DNA of 64,000 bases from the NCBI GenBank assembly GCA_002471575.1, contig DKQG01000029.1, positions 188,634 to 252,633 of the forward strand. Reading direction: 5' to 3'. Of the stretch, positions 35,718-43,849 are shown in pieces (within the stretch, counting starts at the first letter, position 1; every line of letters begins with the position of its first letter). The notes below the pieces were generated by a model, which saw only the letters and a program-made list of their open reading frames with translations, was not told the DNA's origin and ran no database searches. Made by a program: the position numbers and the translations under genes. The DNA is from Alphaproteobacteria bacterium UBA7314. GTDB lineage: Bacteria > Pseudomonadota > Alphaproteobacteria > MPNO01 > UBA830.

Positions 35718-36558
35718 TCACCGGCAGGTCATGGGATGGCTGGCGGGCGCCTGCCGCCGCAGCTTCCGGCGCCGCTGCCGCATCCCAGTCATCCGCCTTG
35801 TACCGGCCGCCGGTATGCCCATCGGACGCATCAGAACTCAGCCACAATATCGCCGGGTTCATGATATCAGGTGGTAGCGGCACCCGCTGCGACACGCCGG
35901 TCACCATTCGTGTATCCGTCGCCCCTCCAGGCAGCAGGACGTTCACCGTAACGCCCTGTTCCGCACTTTCTTTCGCCCAGGCAGCGCTCATTGCTTCCAG
36001 CGCCGCCTTCGAAGGTCCGTAGGGCGAATTCATCTCCCGTACCATCGACCGATCGCTGGTCGAGACGTTGACGATCCGCCCGAAGCCCTGCTCGGCCATG
36101 TACGCGCCGGCAACCGCGCTCATCTGGAAGGTTCCGATCACGTTCGTCGTCATGGTTTCGGCCCAGCGGGCACGATCGGTTTCCCAGAATGCCACCGGCC
36201 CGCCACCGGTGGTTTCGCGGACGTATGCAATCCCGCGCGCCGCATTGTTGACCAGACCCTGCAGGCCGCCAAACTCGGAAATGGCAAACCTAACCGTTCG
36301 TTCGCAATCGTCCAGGTCTCGAATATCAGCTTGCAGCGGCACTATATCGCCAGCAAGATCTTCAGCCAGCGAAACAGTATCCCGGAGCGATGCCGCATCC
36401 CGGGCCGCGGTCGCAACGACATTCGCACCCCGATCCGCCAATGCCAGTGCCAGATGGCGACCGATGCCTTGCCCGCCGCCAGTGACGATGACGGACCGGC
36501 CGGCTAGACACGGATAGGCGTCCGGTCCCTGCGGCCCCTCTGCTGGGGAGTGTTTCAC
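35710..36558 (-). CDS. short-chain dehydrogenase/reductase (classical SDR)
   Basis: This is 282 residues. The NAD(P) motif is VIVTGGGQGIGRHLALALAD (TGxxxGxG), with NNAARG for the NAG segment. The catalytic Ser is in VNVSTSD and Tyr/Lys in SPYGPSKAALEAMS (YxxxK). GADTRM in PGGATDTRMVTG fits a normal C-terminal lid. The last ~40 residues are Ala-rich and unusual. It probably oxidises or reduces a hydroxy or keto group on a catabolic intermediate. Its neighbour 3 bases upstream is the AhpD-like gene, so the pair is probably one operon. Confidence 0.87.
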   Translation of the reverse strand: MKHSPAEGPQGPDAYPCLAGRSVIVTGGGQGIGRHLALALADRGANVVATAARDAASLRDTVSLAEDLAGDIVPLQADIRDLDDCERTVRFAISEFGGLQGLVNNAARGIAYVRETTGGGPVAFWETDRARWAETMTTNVIGTFQMSAVAGAYMAEQGFGRIVNVSTSDRSMVREMNSPYGPSKAALEAMSAAWAKESAEQGVTVNVLLPGGATDTRMVTGVSQRVPLPPDIMNPAILWLSSDASDGHTGGRYKADDWDAAAAPEAAAAGARQPSHDLPVIM

Positions 36559-36561
36559 CGG

Positions 36562-37164
36562 TTAATCCCCGTCGACGTGCTTTCCGGGCACCCAGCCGCT
36601 GTCCGAGAGATTGGACAGGCCGAACTCCAGCGGACGCGGTTCCAGGTCGGTCGCCATCGTGTCGTTCCAGCGGTTGAGCCAGCCGAAAAGGCACACGGCA
36701 GCTACCAGTTCGACAATCTGATCGTCGTCGAAATATTTGTGCAGTTCCTCCATGTCCTCGTTCGAAACTGCATTCGGGGACGTTCCCGCCCCCTGCGCCA
36801 TGCGTAGCACGGCGCGCTCGGCATCGTCGAACAGATCGCTGGTCTCATATTCCCAAATCGCTGCGACTTTCTCCGGCGGCACGCCGTCCACCACGCTAGC
36901 AGTTTCGGCGGTGTGGGACGAACAGTACATACATCCGGCCGAGCGGCTCGCCATATAGCCCGCCATCCGCTTAAGCGGCAGCGGCGCCTTGCCCGGCACG
37001 CCAATCACCTCTCGCGCTAAACGGGTGAAGGCGCGTAGGATGCCAGGAGATCTACCCATGGCAAAAAAGCTGTTGGGGACGAAACCCAGCGCCTGTTCGG
37101 CGCGGCTGAAGACGTCCTCGAGACTAGGGGCGTCTTCACGACGGATAGGGGTTACGCGGACCAT
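36562..37164 (-). CDS. AhpD-like / carboxymuconolactone decarboxylase-family protein
   Basis: This is 200 residues from the ATG at 37164, placed by GGAG 7 bases upstream. The redox active site CxxC...H is intact: SAGCMYCSSHTAETA. The C-terminal VAAVCLFGWLNRWNDTMATD and SGWVPGKHVDGD complete the fold. Members are peroxiredoxin-linked disulfide reductases or, rarely, gamma-carboxymuconolactone decarboxylases; the CxxC favours the first. It is the living paralogue of the dead copy at 6663-7127. It is coupled to the downstream SDR gene (3-base gap). Confidence 0.84.
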   Translation of the reverse strand: MVRVTPIRREDAPSLEDVFSRAEQALGFVPNSFFAMGRSPGILRAFTRLAREVIGVPGKAPLPLKRMAGYMASRSAGCMYCSSHTAETASVVDGVPPEKVAAIWEYETSDLFDDAERAVLRMAQGAGTSPNAVSNEDMEELHKYFDDDQIVELVAAVCLFGWLNRWNDTMATDLEPRPLEFGLSNLSDSGWVPGKHVDGD

Positions 37165-37258
37165 GGGCATTCTCCGTAGGATCGTTTCGTCCGGCATCAT
37201 ATTGTGGCGCGGCGTCCCGGTCACTGGTAATTGAGAACCACCAACCCGGGATCAAGCC

Positions 37259-38161
37259 ATGACTAAATCCAGCGACCTACCATATTGCTTTCCACCGCAC
37301 CCTAGCCCGCGCAAACCGTCCTATGCGCTGCCGCCGGGTTCCGTGGACACGCATTTTCATATTTTTGGCCCACCGGAGGTGTTCCCGTGGTCACCGCCGG
37401 AAAAACGCGTCTACACCCCGCCCGCAGCGCCACTGTCCCACTATCACCAGCTGATGGAACACGTTGGTATCTCGCGGGGTGTGGTGATCCAGCCGATGGC
37501 CCACGGCCATGACAATTCAGTGACCCTGGACGCCATCGCCCGGTCGGACGGGCACCTGATGGGCGTCGCCAAGGTGGACGATACGTTCAGTGACCGCGAC
37601 CTGGAGACCTTGCATGCAGGGGGCATACGCGGCGTGCGTTTCAACATGATTGCGGAAAGCGGCGGCACCGGAAACCTGGATCTGATCGAAACAGTGGCCG
37701 GCCGGGTTCGAGATTTGGGCTGGTCGCTGACCATCCACACTAAGCCGGACGGTCTTTTGGAAAACGCCGACTGGCTGGCCGGGATGCGGTTGCCGACCAT
37801 TATAGATCATTACGCGCGCGTCGATTTCGGAGACGGAGTAAATCAGCCTGCCTTCCAAAGGCTGGTCGATCTGCTGCGGGATAATGCCCATATCTGGGCC
37901 AAGATTTCCTGTATCGAGCGCTGTTCATCCACTGGACCGCCATATGCAGATGCACCGTTATTCGCACAGGCGCTGGTCGCCGCCGCGCCCGATCGCATTT
38001 TGTGGGGCACGGACTGGCCCCATTCACAGCGTTACAGCATCGGCGACCAATGCGATACCGGCGAACTGGTCGATACTATCCCGCAGCTTGTGCCCGACGA
38101 AAACGACCGGCATCGGATCCTTGTGGAAAACCCACTTCGGCTGTTCGATTTCAAAGGCTAG
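37259..38161 (+). CDS. amidohydrolase, 2-pyrone-4,6-dicarboxylate lactonase (LigI)-like
   Basis: This 300-residue TIM-barrel hydrolase begins with the family metal motif PGSVDTHFHIFGP (HxH). GVAKVDDTFSDRDLETLHAG, LTIHTKPDG and TIIDHYARVDF form the barrel, and RILWGTDWPHSQRY (the Asp and His near the C-terminal strands) ends it. This resembles LigI, which opens 2-pyrone-4,6-dicarboxylate in lignin-monomer degradation, and its many relatives. No LigJ/LigK-type gene is in the window, so the substrate may differ. It is divergent from the AhpD-like/SDR pair, which may share the regulatory region 37165-37258. Confidence 0.82.
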   Translation: MTKSSDLPYCFPPHPSPRKPSYALPPGSVDTHFHIFGPPEVFPWSPPEKRVYTPPAAPLSHYHQLMEHVGISRGVVIQPMAHGHDNSVTLDAIARSDGHLMGVAKVDDTFSDRDLETLHAGGIRGVRFNMIAESGGTGNLDLIETVAGRVRDLGWSLTIHTKPDGLLENADWLAGMRLPTIIDHYARVDFGDGVNQPAFQRLVDLLRDNAHIWAKISCIERCSSTGPPYADAPLFAQALVAAAPDRILWGTDWPHSQRYSIGDQCDTGELVDTIPQLVPDENDRHRILVENPLRLFDFKG

Positions 38162-38214
38162 ACGTGTTTGTGTAACGGAACTTCGGTCCGTTTTTAGCAA
38201 CGCTGCTGCGAATG

Positions 38215-38327
38215 CCGTCCAACAATGTGCGGCGCGTGACCAACGATCACGGCAACGGCAAAGAACTGCCGTTCTGGGATGCGGGCGTCACGCTGAACTC
38301 TGAATATTCACCCGACCCCATTTCGCA
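38215..38327 (+). other. short coding-like remnant, possibly cupin-type, before the 24-bp repeat
   Basis: The 38162-38415 gap has no intact gene. A plus frame reads NVRRVTNDHGNGKELPFWD, which loosely recalls the RRVVTGHDxxGK start of small cupins, then NSEYSPDPIS and the repeat region. It has no domain beyond that and ends against the 3' end of the oxygenase gene. I rate a cupin origin as weak. Confidence 0.25.
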
Positions 38328-38328
38328 G

Positions 38329-38376
38329 GCGATGGCCCCGGCCCCCTATATGGCGATGGCCCCGGCCCCCTATATC
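38329..38376. repeat. 24-bp tandem duplication
   Basis: Two adjacent copies of a 24-bp unit (starting GCGATGGCCCCGGCCCCC) at 38329-38352 and 38353-38376 differ only in the last base. In the plus frame they encode the 8-residue repeat A-M-A-P-A-P-Y. The near identity implies a recent slippage duplication. Confidence 0.8.
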
Positions 38377-38415
38377 CGGTGTGACGAAGAACCAGCTGCC
38401 TGCGCCGCGTCGGGC

Positions 38416-39063
38416 CTAGCGCAGGATTTCAACATTGAAATTCCAGGCGATGGAAATTCGTTCTCCGTCGCCGTGATACGGATTCACGTAGTGGTACAAC
38501 CACGCGGGAAAGACCATCAGTAACCCGGGTTCGGGCCGAACGATCTCCTTGCCGCCATGAATGTTCCCACCGCGCGGGTCCATGAATTCGAAATTGCCGT
38601 TGCCTGGAGGCTCGGAAAACGGCTCTCCGGAGGCGACGTAATATACAGCCGACCATATCGCGCCCGGATGGTTGTGCGGCTTGTTGTACCCGCCGTCGCG
38701 AAGGACGTTCGCCCACGACCCGCCATAGGCATCAGCCTTAACTTCATCTCCCTGCTGCAGCGGAACGATCGCCGCCGTCAGTTCCTGAACGGCATTCTTT
38801 ACCCAGGCGCAAAGGTCTCGAATTTCCGGGTTCGGCCAATCCCACAGATCGGCAGTGGAATGCCATCCCCCGACGTTGCTGTGATGAACGCCCGGGTCAG
38901 CCTTTTCCCGCTCGAGTACAATTTTTCGAATACGTCGGTTTTTCGATTTCGCATCCGGCATATGCCGCCGCATTAGTGTCGTCGGAAACAGTGTCGACAG
39001 TTCTTCCGGCGCACAGCGCGGCGGCATGCCGTTCACAGCGGCGTTTGGAACTCGCTCATACAT
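38416..39063 (-). CDS. putative 2OG-Fe(II) oxygenase (TIGR02466-type)
   Basis: This is 215 residues from an ATG at 39063; an ATG at 39027 gives a start closer to the family (EELSTLFPTTLMRRHMP). The double-stranded beta-helix iron site is visible: NKPHNHPGAIWSAVYYVASG (first His and acidic partner) and LYHYVNPYHGDGERISIAWN (distal His and the Arg for 2-oxoglutarate). The family is a group of unknown-substrate dioxygenases common in marine bacteria and phages. There is no operon partner; it faces the CoA-transferase genes. Confidence 0.77.
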   Translation of the reverse strand: MYERVPNAAVNGMPPRCAPEELSTLFPTTLMRRHMPDAKSKNRRIRKIVLEREKADPGVHHSNVGGWHSTADLWDWPNPEIRDLCAWVKNAVQELTAAIVPLQQGDEVKADAYGGSWANVLRDGGYNKPHNHPGAIWSAVYYVASGEPFSEPPGNGNFEFMDPRGGNIHGGKEIVRPEPGLLMVFPAWLYHYVNPYHGDGERISIAWNFNVEILR

Positions 39064-39174
39064 CTTTTCTGTATACCGCCAAATATCTGGATCGCACAAC
39101 TAACGACCTGTTCCCATCATCAATACGGCTTCCAGACCAAGTGACCGTCCCGAAAAATCTTGTCGAACGAGCCG

Positions 39175-39852
39175 CTATCCGACATCGGGCGCCAAGAGTT
39201 CGCTACATGTGTCAGCGCCGGCGAGTTCCGTGCCAGTCCGGGACTGCAGCTCATCAAACGACACGCCGGCGACTTTTTCGCGAACGTTGGGACCGCCTTC
39301 CAGGATATCGATCACGGCGATATCGGTAAAAACTGTGTTGACCACACCAGCCCCGGTCAACGGGTAGGAGCAATCGTCAACGATCTTGAAATCGCCCTTC
39401 TTGGTGTTGTGATCCGTCATCACCAGCACCTTCCGCGCGCCGACCGCTAAATCCATTGCGCCACCCACCGCCGGTACTGCATCCGGGCCACCCGTCGACC
39501 AGTTGGCGAGATCGCCAACGGCTGAAACCTGAAAGGCCCCCAGAACGCATACATCGATATGCCCACCGCGGATCATACCGAACGAGTCCGCATGGTGAAA
39601 AAAAGCGCCGCCGGGCAGCATCGTGACTGGTTTCTTGCCCGCATTGATCAAGTCGTAATCCACTTTGTTGGCTCTCGGTTCACACCCCATGCCTAGAATG
39701 CCGTTTTCGCTGTGGAACACGATCTCGCGATCGTCAGGAATATAGTTAGCGACCAGTTCGGGCATCCCGATCCCGAGATTCACATAGTTGCCGTCCTCGA
39801 TATCCTGGGCCAGCCGCCAGGCCACCTGGCGGCGGCTGAGTTTGTCGGTCAT
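39175..39852 (-). CDS. 3-oxoacid CoA-transferase subunit B
   Basis: This is the 225-residue beta subunit of a class-I CoA-transferase. The catalytic Glu is in HSENGILGMG, preceded by NLGIGMPELVANYIPDDREI; PGGAFFHHADSFGMIRGGHI and GAFQVSAVGDLANW are family blocks. It acts with subunit A, whose stop overlaps this start (ATGA), to transfer CoA from succinyl-CoA to a 3-oxo acid such as acetoacetate or 3-oxoadipate. The last 15 residues (TCSELLAPDVG) are beyond the usual end. Which oxo acid is used cannot be told (ScoB versus PcaJ). Confidence 0.88.
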   Translation of the reverse strand: MTDKLSRRQVAWRLAQDIEDGNYVNLGIGMPELVANYIPDDREIVFHSENGILGMGCEPRANKVDYDLINAGKKPVTMLPGGAFFHHADSFGMIRGGHIDVCVLGAFQVSAVGDLANWSTGGPDAVPAVGGAMDLAVGARKVLVMTDHNTKKGDFKIVDDCSYPLTGAGVVNTVFTDIAVIDILEGGPNVREKVAGVSFDELQSRTGTELAGADTCSELLAPDVG

Positions 39853-40574
39853 TCGGCGCCTCCCGCGGGGTAATGCACATCGTTTTCGATCATTTCCCGC
39901 TCGCTTCCCGGATTTGCGACCTCGACAACTCGGTCGACGTAAATCCCGGGCGTGACAACCTGTTCGGGAGGAATTTCACCTAGGTCCACGATCTGCCGCG
40001 CCTGTACGATGGTAGTCTTCGCCGCCGTGCACATAATCGGGCCAAAATTCCGTGCAGCGAGGCGGTAGGTTAGATTGCCCCAGCGGTCGGCAAGATTGGC
40101 TTTGACCAAGGCCACGTCGGCATAGAGCGGATCCTCGAGAACGTATTCTTCGCCGTTGTAGATACGGCGTTCCTTGCCGTCGGCCAACGGCGTGCCGATC
40201 GTCGTCCTCGTGTAGAAACCGCCGATCCCGGCACCGGCCGCGCGGATGCGCTCGGCTAACGTGCCCTGCGGCACCACCTCCAGCTCAATCCGGCCTCCGA
40301 CGTACATGGTGTCGAAAACCTCCGAATGGGACGATCGGGGGAAAGAGCAGATCATTTTGCGTACCTGCCCGGATTCTAGCAGCGCCGCGAGCCCGACATG
40401 ACCGTTGCCAGCATTGTTGTTAACCAGCGTCAGGTCGCGCGCACCGTGATCGATCAGTGCGTGCACTAGTTCGGTCGGATTTCCGGATTCGCCGAATCCG
40501 CTGATTAGGACGACGGCGCCGTCTTCTATCACGGAAACGCTCTCCGCGAGATTTTCGATTATCTTATCTATCAT
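39849..40574 (-). CDS. 3-oxoacid CoA-transferase subunit A
   Basis: This 241-residue alpha subunit has the family start MIDKIIENLAESVSVIEDGA, then VLISGFGESGNPTELVHALI (the GFGxxGxP oxyanion/CoA loop), NNNAGNGHVGLAALLESGQV and ADVALVKANLADRWGNLTYR. It pairs with subunit B downstream, overlapping by 4 bases. Together they would feed ketone bodies or 3-oxoadipate into the TCA cycle. It is first in the two-gene operon, divergent from the small helical protein at 40651. Confidence 0.88.
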   Translation of the reverse strand: MIDKIIENLAESVSVIEDGAVVLISGFGESGNPTELVHALIDHGARDLTLVNNNAGNGHVGLAALLESGQVRKMICSFPRSSHSEVFDTMYVGGRIELEVVPQGTLAERIRAAGAGIGGFYTRTTIGTPLADGKERRIYNGEEYVLEDPLYADVALVKANLADRWGNLTYRLAARNFGPIMCTAAKTTIVQARQIVDLGEIPPEQVVTPGIYVDRVVEVANPGSEREMIENDVHYPAGGAE

Positions 40575-40650
40575 GTGCTCAATCTAGGCTAGGCCGCAGC
40601 ACAGGATCAAATACCACGATAAGAGAACGCACGTCCTAGATCGGAAAGCT

Positions 40651-41058
40651 ATGCACGACGCTAAACATTTGAAATTGGGACGTGCCGCCAAAGAAGGCAC
40701 CGAATTGGCTGTTATAAAAACCGCGATCGCCGGCGCGGAAACAGCGTGGGAAACCGCGAATAGAACTTTAAACACCGCCAGAAAGACCTTGAAGGTTATG
40801 CCGGTGGACGTCACGCCCGAAATCGTCACGCTGAACACAGAGCTGAGCATTGGAGAAGCCGGCTTGAAGACGGCGCAAGGCATTCTGGAAGTGGCGCGCG
40901 GCGCGAACAAAGGCGTCGAAGTGACTGTCAAGGCGATCCGCAGCGGCCAGACCGCGCTGCAGATCAAAAAGCGTAGCGCCATTGATAGGCTCAGAGGCAT
41001 CGCATCGCTGAAAAACGAGTTCAACAGGCTCGTAGAGGGAATCGGCGAGAAGTCCTGA
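40651..41058 (+). CDS. hypothetical small helical protein
   Basis: This 135-residue protein has a good GGAAAG ribosome site 2-8 bases upstream of the ATG. It is Ala/Lys/Thr-rich with heptad-like spacing (AETAWETANRTLNTARKTLK, GLKTAQGILEVARGANKGVE), so probably a helical bundle or coiled coil; there are no Cys, no signal peptide and no membrane segment. The KRSAIDRLRGIASLKNEFNR tail is basic. I do not recognise the family. Antisense to it runs a long open frame that is a shadow of this gene and dinB. Confidence 0.5.
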   Translation: MHDAKHLKLGRAAKEGTELAVIKTAIAGAETAWETANRTLNTARKTLKVMPVDVTPEIVTLNTELSIGEAGLKTAQGILEVARGANKGVEVTVKAIRSGQTALQIKKRSAIDRLRGIASLKNEFNRLVEGIGEKS

Positions 41059-41156
41059 AGGCATTTAAGAAATAGGCCCGGCAGCGGCACCGCGTTTCCG
41101 ACCCCTAAACTCGGGAAGGGATTGACGGTAACCGGACCTGCGCACAGGATTGGTCC

Positions 41157-42413
41157 ATGCCCGCACTCTGCCGCATCTGCCTGACTGAGACTCCGCATCC
41201 GCCAGACGTCTGCGATGGCTGCGGCGGAGAGACTATCGTCGGCCATGCCGAGCTGAACGATCTGTCCACCGCACATATCGACTGCGATTCGTTTTATGCC
41301 AGTGTTGAAAAACGCGACAACCCGGAGCTGGCTGACAAGCCGGTGCTGGTCGGTGGCCGCAATCGGGGCGTTGTGATGGCTGCTTGCTACGTGGCGCGCC
41401 AATACGGCGTGCATTCCGCCATGCCGATGTTCAAGGCACTCAAAGCCTGCCCAGAGGCAGTGGTGATCCGTCCAGATATGAAAAAATATGGTGTCGTCGG
41501 GATGGCTGTCCGCGAGATGATGCGGAACGTCACCCCGCTGGTGGAGCCGATCTCCATCGATGAAGCTTTTCTCGATCTGTCGGGAACCGAGCGCCTTCAC
41601 GGCGCCAGCCCGGCCAAAACCCTCGCCCGCCTGGCGGCCGACATCCGCGCGGAACACGGTATCACGGTGACGGTAGGACTGAGCCACAACAAGTTTCTGG
41701 CCAAGCTTGCCTCTGGCCTCAACAAGCCGCACGGATTTACCGTCATCGGCAAGCAGGAGACAGTATCGTTTCTGGCGGAACAGCCGGTCTCCAGCATCTG
41801 GGGGGTCGGCAAGGTGTTCCAGAAGCGTCTGGAACGGGATGGCATCACACAGATCGGACAACTACAGGGTTACGACGAAACCGAACTCGCGCGCCGCTTC
41901 GGCGAGATGGGCAGCCGCCTCGCTCGGCTCTCCCACGGTCGCGACAATCGCAGGGTCGTCCCGGGAAGCGGCCGCAAGAGTCTGTCGAGCGAAACCACAT
42001 TCAGTGAGGATATTACGGACGTCGTTAAACTTAAGCGTGTTCTCTGGCGCCAGACTGAGAAGGTGTCTGCCGGACTGAAGAGAGAAAATATCGGCGGGCG
42101 GACCGTCACCCTAAAACTGAAAAACGCTCGGTTTGCTATCCGCACCCGGTCGCGCACCCTACTCCATCCTACCCAGCTCGCAGACGTCATCTTTGCTACC
42201 GCAGCGCCTTTGCTGGAGAAAGAGGCGGACGGTACGGCATACCGGCTGTTAGGCGTCGGTTTATCGGTGTTAGAGCCTGCGGATCATTGCGACCCGATCG
42301 ATCTGGCAGATCCCGACGCGCAGCGCCGAAAACAAGTGGAAACAGCGGTGGACGATCTCCGCGCACGGTTCGGCCGCGGCGCGATCGGCAAAGGCAGAAT
42401 TCTGAAAGGCTGA
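41157..42413 (+). CDS. dinB: DNA polymerase IV (Y-family) with N-terminal zinc finger
   Basis: This is 418 residues. An N-terminal CxxC...CxxC element (Cys5, 8, 19, 22) precedes the usual start, a feature of one alphaproteobacterial DinB type. The palm carries the catalytic acids in STAHIDCDSFYASVE and in VEPISIDEAFLDLSG. GLSHNKFLAKLASGLNKPHG is the little-finger-side block, and WGVGKVFQKRLERDGITQIG is the HhH element. It does error-prone translesion synthesis. The very C-terminus (RFGRGAIGKGRILKG) is slightly basic and lacks an obvious beta-clamp pentapeptide. No LexA-type operator was noticed upstream. Confidence 0.92.
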   Translation: MPALCRICLTETPHPPDVCDGCGGETIVGHAELNDLSTAHIDCDSFYASVEKRDNPELADKPVLVGGRNRGVVMAACYVARQYGVHSAMPMFKALKACPEAVVIRPDMKKYGVVGMAVREMMRNVTPLVEPISIDEAFLDLSGTERLHGASPAKTLARLAADIRAEHGITVTVGLSHNKFLAKLASGLNKPHGFTVIGKQETVSFLAEQPVSSIWGVGKVFQKRLERDGITQIGQLQGYDETELARRFGEMGSRLARLSHGRDNRRVVPGSGRKSLSSETTFSEDITDVVKLKRVLWRQTEKVSAGLKRENIGGRTVTLKLKNARFAIRTRSRTLLHPTQLADVIFATAAPLLEKEADGTAYRLLGVGLSVLEPADHCDPIDLADPDAQRRKQVETAVDDLRARFGRGAIGKGRILKG

Positions 42414-42753
42414 AAGGTGGAAAAGCTGCGCTGTGCATCAGTCCGACGCTTAGAAGCACCCGGAATGGATTTACGCCAGCTTGGCCATCAGATATTCGAT
42501 GTTGTCGTCGCCCATAGCTTAGTCTGGATCCTCAAAATTGGTGATGATCCATTCGATCATGCGGGGCGAAACGCGCCTGACGTAATTTCGCAGGGTTATT
42601 TTCACTAAACACATTGACGCGCCCTGAAACTAGTTGGGTCACTTCTTGAAGGTGTGATCCGATCGTACTGCAAGTCATTGAATTCATAGTTTGACCTGCT
42701 GTTACGTGGCACTTACATGATAGGTAGAGGTGAAAATCAATATAGGAACTACG
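42414..42753. other. 340-bp gap with an unidentified minus-strand reading frame
   Basis: On the minus strand one frame reads NYVRRVSPRMIEWIITNFED-PD, a TAA, then AMGDDNIEYLMAKLA and a final TAA near 42474. The composition looks like protein rather than chance, but I do not recognise it, and an in-frame stop splits it. The right half is AT-rich and includes TTGACC (42691-42696) 17 bases from TACATG (42714-42719), a possible weak promoter for the cytochrome gene. Confidence 0.35.
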
Positions 42754-43140
42754 ATGAAAAAGCCCGTTTCGGCCTTCGCAGCAACAGCGATTATTTTATT
42801 TGTTTCAATCGGTTATGCTAATGCCGCGGATATTAAGAAAGGAAAAAGGGTCTTTAATAAGTGTAAGGCCTGTCATTCGCTCGTCGAAAACAAAAACCGG
42901 ATCGGCCCCAGCCTCCACGGTATCTTCGGCCGCACGGCGGGAACCACCCCGAAATACAAGTTTTCCAAGGCGATGAAAAAGGCCGGTGCGGGCGGTCTGG
43001 TATGGAATGAAGAGACACTGGCAAAATACCTCGTTAAGCCACGCGCCTTCGTCAAAGGCACCAAAATGGTCTTCGCGGGCATAAAAAAGACCAAGGATAT
43101 GGAAAATCTGATAGCTTTTCTGAAGAAAGCTTCGAAATAG
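42754..43140 (+). CDS. class I c-type cytochrome (cytochrome c2-like)
   Basis: This is 128 residues from the ATG at 42754, which has AGGAA 6 bases upstream; a GTG at 42730 is in frame but would spoil the signal peptide. Export signal: KKPVSAFAATAIILFVSIGY then ANA-ADI. The haem site is CKACH (KRVFNKCKACHSLVENKNRI), followed by GPSLHGIFGRTAGTTPKYKF and the axial Met in VKGTKMVFAGIKK. It should be a soluble periplasmic electron carrier. It is strongly Lys-rich and lies in a locally AT-rich stretch, unlike its neighbours, so it may be highly expressed or acquired. Confidence 0.9.
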   Translation: MKKPVSAFAATAIILFVSIGYANAADIKKGKRVFNKCKACHSLVENKNRIGPSLHGIFGRTAGTTPKYKFSKAMKKAGAGGLVWNEETLAKYLVKPRAFVKGTKMVFAGIKKTKDMENLIAFLKKASK

Positions 43141-43408
43141 GGATCTATCCCCTCGCGGCCGGTCTGGCCTCAACCGCCGCAATCTGGCCGGGGATAGACA
43201 CGTCAACAAGCGCCATGATCTCGAAACCCGGCTCTCCTTGGGCATTGCAGCCATCCTTCTCCGCAGCCCAGTTCTTCAACCGGGCCTATCGGGCGTAGAT
43301 CAGCTCCACGACCTGCAAATGAGACAGTTGCAGGGCAGTCGCGGCGCGTGACAAACCCGCAGTGCAACGTTGCGTCCGAACCCGCAGAAATCCCATCGGT
43401 GAGGCGGT
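43141..43408 (-). other. possible remnant reading frame, unidentified
   Basis: On the minus strand a frame reads LQLSHLQVVELIYAR, then a stop, then ARLKNWAAEKDGCNAQGEPG and FEIMALVDVSIPG, ending near 43145. It resembles a decayed gene (protein-like composition, one in-frame TAG), but I cannot assign a family. Otherwise I see nothing in this gap. Confidence 0.25.
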
Positions 43409-43834
43409 CTATCGAACCACCAGGACCGATTTCTGTGAATGCCGCACGACGCGGGCGGCATTCGGGCCGAGCAGATAGTCCTGCAGTTCGGGCCGGTGAG
43501 ACCCCATGATGATCAGATCGGCACCGATATCCTCCGCCGTGTCGATAATCGCCTTGTAGATGGTTCCGTCGGCGACGATGTGCCGCACCTTGATTTCCTC
43601 GGGCACGCGGTCGGCGACAAATTTATGTAGCACGTCCTTCGCGTTATCCATCAGCTTGTCCTCGTGATCGTCAGGGAAGAACTGAGCCACCATCGGAGAA
43701 CGGAAATCCGGCATCACCGTCATCACGTGCAGGTTAGAGCCGAACGCCTCGCAATATTCGATCGCCGCAGGCAAAGCCTTTGCCCACGAACTTTCGTTCC
43801 CCAGATCGACCGGCAAAAGAATGTCGGTATACAT
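43409..43834 (-). CDS. universal stress protein (UspA) family
   Basis: This 141-residue single Usp domain starts with MYTDILLPVDLGNESSWAKA, has AEDIGADLIIMGSHRPELQD, and the C-terminal nucleotide-binding pattern GSHRP...LLGPNAARVVRHSQKSVLVV (G-x2-G-x9-G(S/T)-like, here G-P-N-A-A-R-V-V-R-H). It is a cytoplasmic dimer likely to bind ATP or AMP under stress. It is monocistronic by position. The dead aminotransferase lies just upstream on the same strand. Confidence 0.88.
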   Translation of the reverse strand: MYTDILLPVDLGNESSWAKALPAAIEYCEAFGSNLHVMTVMPDFRSPMVAQFFPDDHEDKLMDNAKDVLHKFVADRVPEEIKVRHIVADGTIYKAIIDTAEDIGADLIIMGSHRPELQDYLLGPNAARVVRHSQKSVLVVR

Positions 43835-43849
43835 GTTCCTCTCCTTCTC

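Noticed and set aside
40584..41861. 425-residue minus-strand open frame
   Set aside because: It is antisense to dinB and the small helical gene, has no recognisable domain, and mirrors their codons; dinB has clear catalytic motifs.
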